A stretch of 64,000 bases of DNA, from the NCBI GenBank assembly GCA_947454705.1, contig CANGKZ010000006.1:62001-126000 (forward strand), in the 5' to 3' direction. Source of the stretch: Verrucomicrobiota bacterium. Its GTDB lineage: Bacteria > Verrucomicrobiota > Verrucomicrobiia > Limisphaerales > UBA9464. The notes beneath the pieces were generated by a model. That model made no database searches and was not told the DNA's origin. It saw nothing but the letters and a program-made list of their open reading frames with translations. Positions 55,242 through 61,740 of this stretch are shown here, piece by piece. How positions within the stretch are numbered: position 1 is the stretch's first letter; each line of letters begins with the position of its first letter. The translations under genes were made by a program, and so were the position numbers.

Positions 55242-56699
55242 TCAGGGCGTGGGCTTCGCAGCGGGTGCCTGGGCCGGAGCCGGAGTGGGCGCCGGGCCGA
55301 AGCGAACTTCCTCCGCCGCCTGGCGGGCCGGGGCCGCTTTGCCGCCGCGCAGGTCCACCAGATCAAACGTGGTCACATACAGGATGAACCCGATCACCAG
55401 CATCGCGCCGGCGGTCTGAACCCATCGGATCACCGGTTCGCTCAACGGGCGTCGTCGCACAAACTCCGCCAGGCTCAGCACGATGTGGCCGCCGTCCAAC
55501 ATCGGAATGGGCAGCAGGTTCATGAGTCCGAGGTTCACGTTCAGCAGCACGCTGAACCAGAAGGCCTGTCGCCACGCATGCTCGTTTTCGAACACGAGGT
55601 AGTAAATTCGCATGATCCCCACCGGGCCGTTCAGGTGTTGGGGCTTGATGTCCGAGCGGGGTGAAACCAGCGCGGAAATGGTGCTCACCATGTTCCCAAC
55701 CACTCCGGTGACCTGCTCCCAGGGATTCGGATGCACCATGGTCAGAACGCCGGTCTCGTCCCATCGCACGCCGATCAGCGGCTGACGGTCCGCGGGGCCG
55801 GAGGTGGGAAGCTCGGGGGTGACCGAAACTTGGAGGCGGCCCGATCCACGGCGGACGTCGAGCGTCAACGGCTTGGTGGCGTGTTCGCGGATGTAATCGG
55901 AGAGCCCGAGCGGATGGAACAGGGGCTGGCCGTCCACGGCGAGGATGACATCGCTCGGCTTCAATCCTGCGCGTTCGGCGGGGCTGTGGGGCTTGACCTC
56001 GCCGACCATGGGGATTTCGGCGGGATAGACCTTGATCTGACGCAGGTTCTCGCGCTGCCAGCCCTTCACGGGGTCCTTGGTGGGCTCGGGTTCGGCGATG
56101 AGGCGTTGGCCGTTGCGTTCGTACTCGATCCGGATGGTTTTTCCTTCACTGGCCGCCACCTGCCACATCACGGAATTGCCCATCCCGTTGAAGCGCTCGA
56201 TGCGGTGGTTGTCGATCGAGACAATGCGATCGCCCGGGCGGAGTCCGGCGAGGTCGGAGGGCGAACCCTTCACCACGTATCCGATCACCGAAGTCACTTC
56301 GGCCTCGGACACCGGGCGTCCGATCAGCCATACCACGCAGGCGAAGGCAAAGGCGAGGGAAAGGCTGAACACCGGACCGGCGGCGGCGACGATGATTTTA
56401 TCCACCGGCCGGATCGGACGCATGGGTTGTCCGTTTTCCAGGACGCGACCCTCGATCCATTCCATCGGTGCGAGCTGGGGCAGGGAGACGAAGCCGCCGG
56501 CCGGGATGGATCCGAGCGAGTACACCACGGAGCCGATTTTCTTCTGCCAGATGGGGCGGCCGAACCAGATGCTGAACCGGTCCACCACCAGTCCGCGCCA
56601 CCGGGCCGCGAGGAAGTGGCCCAGCTCGTGGACGAGAATGATGAAGTTGAAGAGGACGACAACTTCGAGGCAGATCAGGATGACTTTGAGTGCGGCCAT
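55242..56699 (-). CDS. rseP: Site-2 metalloprotease RseP
   Basis: Inner-membrane zinc protease of 485 residues for regulated intramembrane proteolysis. The zinc motif HELGH is in the first helix at residues 24-28. The LDG motif near the end (LLPIPMLDGGHIV) supplies the third ligand. Two PDZ domains are seen at GYVVKGSPSDLAGLRPGD and GEVKPHSPAERAGLKPSD. The final 40 residues are Ala/Pro-rich and probably disordered. Family role: clears membrane anti-sigma factors or signal peptide remnants. It lies upstream of ispG, a frequent pairing in bacteria. Confidence 0.95.
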   Translation of the reverse strand: MAALKVILICLEVVVLFNFIILVHELGHFLAARWRGLVVDRFSIWFGRPIWQKKIGSVVYSLGSIPAGGFVSLPQLAPMEWIEGRVLENGQPMRPIRPVDKIIVAAAGPVFSLSLAFAFACVVWLIGRPVSEAEVTSVIGYVVKGSPSDLAGLRPGDRIVSIDNHRIERFNGMGNSVMWQVAASEGKTIRIEYERNGQRLIAEPEPTKDPVKGWQRENLRQIKVYPAEIPMVGEVKPHSPAERAGLKPSDVILAVDGQPLFHPLGLSDYIREHATKPLTLDVRRGSGRLQVSVTPELPTSGPADRQPLIGVRWDETGVLTMVHPNPWEQVTGVVGNMVSTISALVSPRSDIKPQHLNGPVGIMRIYYLVFENEHAWRQAFWFSVLLNVNLGLMNLLPIPMLDGGHIVLSLAEFVRRRPLSEPVIRWVQTAGAMLVIGFILYVTTFDLVDLRGGKAAPARQAAEEVRFGPAPTPAPAQAPAAKPTP

Positions 56700-56873
56700 G
56701 CCAGCAGAATTTCGGGAAGGTAGTGACGGGGGACGGGGAAGGCAACTTGGGGGATGCCCTCAAGTGCCGGTTTTTTCCGCTGCAAACGGCCACTCTTTCG
56801 TTCCCTTTTTTGGAAGGAACGGAGTGGGATTTGGTGCTTCATCCGAGCCGGGCTGGCCGGTGGTGGGACGCGG

Positions 56874-57317
56874 TCAGGTCCGGCAGCCGAGGCTCAGGAG
56901 CACGTTGGCCCAGAGTGCCTGATCGCCGGTCTGGACGGTCAGGACGTGATCCGCTGATTCCACGGCCTTGTAGAAATCCCATTTGAGAATGGGTTCGAGC
57001 GCGAGGGAGGAACCGGATTCCTTCAGCACGGCTCGGAATTCGTTCCACACCGGGGGCTCGCCGAATTTGGCGTAGGGATCATCGGACGGGATGCCCATGG
57101 TGTTGACGTGATCCACCGGCACGGCGCTGAGGATGGCCCGGAGGGTTTGGACCACGGTGACGCAGCCCGGGGAAAGGTTGAGGGAAATGACCTGGGCGTT
57201 CGGACCTTTTTTGGTCGAGGCCGGGTAATTGCCGTCGGCGATCAGGATTTTGGAGTGATGACCTGCGCGTCCCAGGATGGCGTTGATCTCCGGATGGATC
57301 AGCGTGTGCTTGAGCAT
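56874..57317 (-). CDS. FucU/RbsD-family sugar mutarotase
   Basis: A 147-residue protein matching L-fucose mutarotase and D-ribose pyranase relatives. The N-terminus HPEINAILGRAGHHSKILIADGNYPA contains the conserved His and Asp of the active site. The C-terminal WANVLLSLGCR fits the family. It interconverts sugar anomers, and substrate choice within the family is not evident. It is followed by rseP after about 175 nt and preceded by the repeat at 57411-57591. Confidence 0.9.
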   Translation of the reverse strand: MLKHTLIHPEINAILGRAGHHSKILIADGNYPASTKKGPNAQVISLNLSPGCVTVVQTLRAILSAVPVDHVNTMGIPSDDPYAKFGEPPVWNEFRAVLKESGSSLALEPILKWDFYKAVESADHVLTVQTGDQALWANVLLSLGCRT

Positions 57318-57410
57318 GTCGGCGATGGAACCGGAACCGCGCCCCGATGCGAAGCCTGAATCGCGTCAGCGGGGGAGATGCTGGATGCTGGATTAGGCGG
57401 GAACGGCGCG

Positions 57411-57591
57411 GCGCGATTTTGGAGTGCGGTGGCAGAGCGGAGCGTCGACACCGCTTTTGAGACCGGGCGGAGTCAAAGACCGACCGCCATTTCTCCGAGC
57501 CCAGTGGATTCCGGTCGCACCCGCGAATGCGCTTCCGCGCGGCCTGCATGCCAAAGCGGCGTGGCGCTGCGCTTTCCGCCGCGCTCCAAAA
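57411..57591. repeat. Inverted pair of the dispersed GTGCGGTGG element
   Basis: A forward copy (57411-57460, TTTTGGAGTGCGGTGGCAGAG...) faces a reverse copy (57551-57591) whose complement reads TTTTGGAGCGCGGCGGAAAG.... The copies differ at several paired positions while keeping the same overall structure. The rest of 57318-57623 shows nothing else. Confidence 0.85.
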
Positions 57592-57623
57592 GCATGAGGC
57601 CAAAGGTTAACAGCCGCGTCCGT

Positions 57624-58448
57624 TTAGCGGAACCAGCGCTTGAAGCTTGCGATCGTCTGGCGGGCAGCGGTTTCGGAATCGGGCAGCGGCAGCACTTCGG
57701 CGCTCACGTAGCCGCCGTAGTTCATCTCGCGCAACGCTGCGGCGATCGGGGCGATGTCGGTGTGACCAAACCCGATGGCGCGCCGGTTCGAATCGGCAAA
57801 ATGCAAGTGCCCCAAATGCGGTCCAGCGAGGCGCAGTGCCGATGCAATGTCCGCCTCCTCAATGTTCATGTGAAACAGGTCGCAGAGCAGTTTTACATTC
57901 TGGGTGCGAAGTGTTCCGAGGAAATTCACGGCATCGGCCACGGTGTTGAACAGGTTGGTTTCGTAGCGGTTCAACGGTTCGTAGAGCAGGGGAACCTCGA
58001 GCGCGTGGGCGCGGGGGCCGAGTTGATCGAGCTCCTCCTTGAGCCACGCGAGGGATTGCTCCCGCGGCACCGGGTTCGGGCCTTCGCCCCACCGGCCCTG
58101 CATGGAACCGATGATCGCCGGCGCGCCGAATCCACCGGCGAAATCGATGGCCGCGCCGATAAAATCGCGGGCACACATGCGGACGTGAGGGTCGGGATCG
58201 GTGAGTCGCAGCTTGCGCTTCACCCAGCCGGCGCCGGTTCCGACCGCAGCGAGCTTGAGCCCGTGACGTCGAAGCAAATCGCGCAGCGCGAGGCCGTCCA
58301 GATCGTCGGCGTGCGACGGAAAAATCTCGATCGCATCAAAGCCGAGTTCCGCTGCCTTGGCGCATCCGGCCTCCAGATCGTCCCAAAAAACGAACGGACC
58401 GCCGCGGGCTTCGGGAACGAGCGAGAGGGTGATGGCGCTGGAAATCAT
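57624..58448 (-). CDS. Sugar isomerase/epimerase (hydroxypyruvate-isomerase-like)
   Basis: A 274-residue AP-endonuclease-2-type TIM barrel. The pattern VPLLYEPLNRYETNLFNTVADAVNFL with catalytic Glu, and LLCDLFHMNIEEADI with the metal-binding His, matches the DTE/hydroxypyruvate isomerase group. Later ligands appear as GHLHFADSNRR and SAEVLPLPDSE. Members isomerise keto sugars or keto acids; the substrate is not determined. The ATG at 58446-58448 (MISSAITLSL) is preferred to one eight codons earlier. Confidence 0.85.
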   Translation of the reverse strand: MISSAITLSLVPEARGGPFVFWDDLEAGCAKAAELGFDAIEIFPSHADDLDGLALRDLLRRHGLKLAAVGTGAGWVKRKLRLTDPDPHVRMCARDFIGAAIDFAGGFGAPAIIGSMQGRWGEGPNPVPREQSLAWLKEELDQLGPRAHALEVPLLYEPLNRYETNLFNTVADAVNFLGTLRTQNVKLLCDLFHMNIEEADIASALRLAGPHLGHLHFADSNRRAIGFGHTDIAPIAAALREMNYGGYVSAEVLPLPDSETAARQTIASFKRWFR

Positions 58449-58558
58449 GAGCGAGTGCAGGGAGGTAACCAAGCCGGGGACCCGGAGCCAAGACCGCGTT
58501 GAACGGGAACTTGGAAGGGATTCCGTCGAAACGGAAAGTTAGGGGTCAGGCGGGGAAA

Positions 58559-58633
58559 TGGTGCGAGATGCAGGGTTTGAACCTGCGACCCCTCGCGTGT
58601 GAAGCGAATGCTCTACCACTGAGCTAATCTCGC
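58559..58633 (-). tRNA. tRNA-Val(CAC)
   Basis: A 75-nt tRNA. The acceptor stem is GCGAGAT with ATCTCGC, the discriminator is A and CCA is encoded. The anticodon stem-loop is TTCGC-TTCACAC-GCGAG, giving anticodon CAC and reading GTG. The D and TFC arms (GCTCAGTGGTAGAGC, CAGGTTCAAACCCTG) are intact. Confidence 0.93.
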
Positions 58634-58646
58634 ACTGGGCCGGGGG

Positions 58647-58674
58647 TAAATAGTCGACGGAAACGACTCTGCAA
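58647..58674 (-). promoter_or_regulatory. Promoter of tRNA-Val
   Basis: Reading on the minus strand, TTGCAG (58669-58674) and TATTTA (58647-58652) are separated by 16 nt and end 13 nt before the tRNA 5' end at 58633. This is the best sigma-70-type match seen in the window. Confidence 0.6.
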
Positions 58675-58774
58675 AGGAAAACTTGTTGGATTCTTGGGTG
58701 CCCATGATCGGGGAGCTCTCGTCACAAGCTTTTCCCTTCAATGGATGCAGCCGGTTCTCTAGGCTTTCGGACTC

Positions 58775-59554
58775 ATGAGCGCCGCCCCTGTTCCGATTCG
58801 AACATTTCGTGCCGATGCCCTCAACGTCGAGGTGTTCGCCAGCTATCCCGATTTGTCCACCGCGGTGGCCTACCGGGTTCGTGACCTCCTCGCCGGAGCC
58901 ATTGCCCGTCAGGGTTCCGCTGCCGCGATCCTCGCCACGGGAAATTCGCAGATCCGCTTTTTGAAGGAACTCTCCGCGCTGGGCGGAGTGGACTGGTCCA
59001 AGGTGACCTTGTTCCACATGGACGAGTACCTCGGGGTTCCGGCCGACCATCCCGCGTGCTTCCGTCGCTACATGAAGGAACGCGTGGAATCGCTCGTGAA
59101 GCCGCGTGCCTTTCATTACCTCGGGGGCGATGCCGACCTTCCGCTCGACGAATGCGAGCGCTACACCGCGCTGCTCAAGTCGCAGCCGATCGACCTCTGC
59201 TGCCTCGGCGTCGGAGAAAACGGACACCTGGCCTTCAACGATCCCCCCGTGGCGCGCTTCGATGACAAGCACTGGGTGAAGCTCGTGAAGCTCGACGACG
59301 CGTGCAAGATGCAGCAGGTGAAGGAAGGGCATTTCCCCTCCCTGGAATCCGTGCCTCCGTACGCGCTGACCCTCACCATCCCGGCGCTCTGCGCGGCGAA
59401 GAAGATGCTCTGCCTCGCTCCGGAAAAGCGGAAATCGGTGCCCATCAAGAACGCGCTCCAGGGACCGATCTCCACCGATTGCCCGGCCTCGGTGCTCCGC
59501 CGCATGGCCCGTTGCGACCTGCTGCTCGACACCGATTCCGCGTCGCTTCTGTGA
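58775..59554 (+). CDS. nagB: Glucosamine-6-phosphate deaminase
   Basis: A 259-residue isomerase-deaminase converting glucosamine-6-phosphate to fructose-6-phosphate and ammonia. It shows the phosphate loop LATGNSQIRFLKEL, the catalytic Asp in FHMDEYLGV, and the core LGVGENGHLAFNDPP with the catalytic His. The order of motifs and length are standard. It stands alone, preceded by about 140 nt that also hold the tRNA-Val promoter. Confidence 0.95.
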   Translation: MSAAPVPIRTFRADALNVEVFASYPDLSTAVAYRVRDLLAGAIARQGSAAAILATGNSQIRFLKELSALGGVDWSKVTLFHMDEYLGVPADHPACFRRYMKERVESLVKPRAFHYLGGDADLPLDECERYTALLKSQPIDLCCLGVGENGHLAFNDPPVARFDDKHWVKLVKLDDACKMQQVKEGHFPSLESVPPYALTLTIPALCAAKKMLCLAPEKRKSVPIKNALQGPISTDCPASVLRRMARCDLLLDTDSASLL

Positions 59555-59574
59555 TGCGGTGCTCCTGAGGTTTT

Positions 59575-59670
59575 AACCACAGATGCACACAGATCGACAC
59601 AGATGGGAAACAGATCGGTTTTCGGGAGTGAAGATCCGGAATCTGTGTTCATCCGTGTCCATCTGTGGTT
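59575..59670. repeat. Second copy of the CACAGAT-type inverted repeat
   Basis: Arms AACCACAGATGCACACAG... (59575-59607) and ...GTGTCCATCTGTGGTT (59639-59670) face each other across 31 nt. The arms match those at 35908-36050 closely. It lies between nagB and ruvX. Confidence 0.85.
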
Positions 59671-59708
59671 GGGCAGTGTTGAGAAGCTTCGGAGTCTGAC
59701 TTAATCCC

Positions 59709-60122
59709 ATGCGCATTCTTGCCCTCGATCCCGGTACCAAGCGCATTGGCGTGGCGATCAGTGATCCGCTGAAGATGATTGCGTCGCCGCTGGAGAACAT
59801 CGACGCCGAGCCGTTTGCGGCGTTCCTCGTCCGACTCAAGGAGCTGATCCGCGAGAAGGAAGTGGAACTCATCCTCGTGGGCATGCCGCGCAACATGGAC
59901 GGCACGTACGGCGAGTCCGCCGCGAAGGTCCGCGAGTTCGTCACGGTGCTGAAGGAAACTATCACCGTGCCGGTTCAAACCTGGGACGAACGCCTCACCT
60001 CCGCGCAGGCCAACCGGATTCTCAAGGAAGGCGGCGTGCGCGGATCGGATCGCAAGGGGAAGGTGGATCCGATGGCGGCGGCGCTGCTGTTGCGCGGCTA
60101 CCTGGATCACCTCAGCCCCTGA
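59709..60122 (+). CDS. ruvX: RuvX/YqgF-family nuclease-like protein
   Basis: A 137-residue RNase H-fold protein. The first strand has ALDPGTKRIGVAISD, followed by ILVGMPRNMDGTYG, and later TWDERLTSAQANRIL with the conserved Glu; an Asp near the end (GKVDPMAAALLL) completes the acidic set. The family is linked to 16S rRNA 5' end maturation (as YqgF) or Holliday junction resolution. It is followed by truA with 8 nt between them and then trmL, so the three form an RNA-processing set. Confidence 0.93.
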   Translation: MRILALDPGTKRIGVAISDPLKMIASPLENIDAEPFAAFLVRLKELIREKEVELILVGMPRNMDGTYGESAAKVREFVTVLKETITVPVQTWDERLTSAQANRILKEGGVRGSDRKGKVDPMAAALLLRGYLDHLSP

Positions 60123-60130
60123 GCCGAGCC

Positions 60131-61024
60131 ATGACGCCCGCGGCATCGGAGGAGGGAAAAGTCCCCAAGCGCGTGGTCGTGCCCGGGGATGATCTCGTGG
60201 CCCCGGGATTCGTTCGGCTTCAGGTGACCGTGGCCTTCGATGGCACGCATTACTACGGCTGGCAGCTCCAGCCGAAGGACGTGAGCGTGCAGCTCCGACT
60301 CGAGGAGGCCCTCGCCCGGCTGTTTCCATCGGCCCCGCGCGTCCACAGCTCGAGCCGCACCGACACCGGCGTCCACGCGCTCGGCATGGTGGCGCACTTC
60401 GATGTGCCGAAGTCGGAGTTCCGCATGACTCCGGACAAACTGGTGCTCGCCGCGAATGCGCATCTGCCGCCCGACGTGCGCGTTCTGGCGGCGAAGCGGT
60501 CGCGTCCCGGCTTCCACGCCCGATTCTCCGCGCGGGGAAAACAATACCGGTACCAGGTTTGGAACCACTCCGCGCATCACCCGCTGCTGATGACGCAGAG
60601 CTGGCATTTCCCGCGTCCGCTGGACCTCGCGGCCATGCGGCGCGCGGCGGCGACGCTTGTGGGCCGGCACGATTTCCGCGCCTTCAGCGCCACCCCGGGC
60701 TACGCGCGGCGCAACACCGTTCGCACCGTGACCCGTTGCGACGTGCGACGTTCCGGGTCGTTGATCACGGTGGTCATCGAGGCCGACGGATTCCTGTACA
60801 AGATGTGTCGCGGCATCGTCGGGACGCTGGTGCAGGTGGGCGTGGGACGGTTCCCACCGGAGGCGATCCTTCCGATGATCGAAAGCAAGGATCGGTCCCT
60901 CGCCGGCATGACCGCGCCGGCGCAGGGGTTGGCGCTGTGGAAGGTGTACTATCCCGCCAAGCCGGAGCCGAAGCGACACGTGCCTGCAGCCTTGTCTGAG
61001 CCGGGAGCCGACGACGAGGAGTAA
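60131..61024 (+). CDS. truA: tRNA pseudouridine(38-40) synthase TruA
   Basis: A 297-residue pseudouridine synthase that modifies the anticodon-arm positions 38-40. The catalytic Asp is in SSRTDTGVHALGMVAHFD near residue 77. N-terminal VTVAFDGTHYYGWQLQP and the C-terminal VEADGFLYKMCRGIVGTLVQVG are family markers. The first 20 residues, before the TruA core, are a short non-conserved extension. Confidence 0.95.
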   Translation: MTPAASEEGKVPKRVVVPGDDLVAPGFVRLQVTVAFDGTHYYGWQLQPKDVSVQLRLEEALARLFPSAPRVHSSSRTDTGVHALGMVAHFDVPKSEFRMTPDKLVLAANAHLPPDVRVLAAKRSRPGFHARFSARGKQYRYQVWNHSAHHPLLMTQSWHFPRPLDLAAMRRAAATLVGRHDFRAFSATPGYARRNTVRTVTRCDVRRSGSLITVVIEADGFLYKMCRGIVGTLVQVGVGRFPPEAILPMIESKDRSLAGMTAPAQGLALWKVYYPAKPEPKRHVPAALSEPGADDEE

Positions 61025-61060
61025 GGAGTAAGGAGTCGGAATAGTCCCCTCTTCCACGCC

Positions 61061-61513
61061 ATGTTGAACATCGTTTTGGTTGAACCGGAAATTGCGCCGA
61101 ATACGGGCAACATCGGACGCCTGTGCGCGGCGACCGGGACGCGTCTGCACCTGATTGAGCCCCTGGGATTTCAAATCGACGACCGGCAACTCAAGCGGGC
61201 CGGGATGGATTACTGGAAGTCGGTGGACTGCCACGTGTGGCCCAATTGGACGGCGTTCCGCGCGGCGCAACCGGAGTCTTCCCGATTTTGGTACGTGGAG
61301 AGCGATGCCCCGGGCTGCTACTGGGATGCGACGTATGCCGACGGGGATTACCTCATCTTCGGCCGCGAAAGCGCGGGCTTGCCCAAGGCTTGGCTGGAGG
61401 CGAACCGGGAACGTTGGATTGATATTCCGATGTCCCATCCCACGGCACGTTCGCTCAATCTTTCGAACTGCGCCTCGATCGTCCTCTACGAAGCCCTGCG
61501 TCAGCTGAGGTGA
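61061..61513 (+). CDS. trmL: tRNA (cytidine(34)-2'-O)-methyltransferase TrmL
   Basis: A 150-residue SPOUT methyltransferase acting on the wobble base of tRNA-Leu species. The N-terminus LNIVLVEPEIAPNTGNIGRL and the AdoMet knot LSNCASIVLYEALRQL are complete, with GRESAGLP between them. Following truA, it extends the RNA-modification set. A small tandem AGTAAGGAGTAAGGAGT lies just upstream. Confidence 0.95.
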   Translation: MLNIVLVEPEIAPNTGNIGRLCAATGTRLHLIEPLGFQIDDRQLKRAGMDYWKSVDCHVWPNWTAFRAAQPESSRFWYVESDAPGCYWDATYADGDYLIFGRESAGLPKAWLEANRERWIDIPMSHPTARSLNLSNCASIVLYEALRQLR

Positions 61514-61541
61514 GAGGTGTCCCACGGTGGATGGGCATCAC

Positions 61542-61738
61542 GGGCGTGGAGGGCGCGGTTCCACCCGCGCCCTAATTGGTCGCGCGCCACAGCCCTGAAC
61601 GAGTCACCCCATCGCAGCGCGCACCGCATCCGGAAAAATTCCATCCGGGGTGCGACGAGAATTCCAAACCACGCGCTGGGAAATTCCACGGGGTCCGCAA
61701 ACGAAGATGGGGCGTGGGTGGAACCCCGCCCTCCACGC
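61542..61738. repeat. Inverted pair of the GGGCGYGGGTGG element
   Basis: A reverse copy (61542-61573, GGGCGTGGAGGGCGCGGTT...) and a forward copy (61708-61738, GGCGTGGGTGGAACC...) flank about 130 nt that have no gene. The same motif occurs within the tandem repeat at 12514 and 12760. The forward copy ends two nt before the stop of the Ig-like protein. Confidence 0.8.
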
Positions 61739-61740
61739 AC

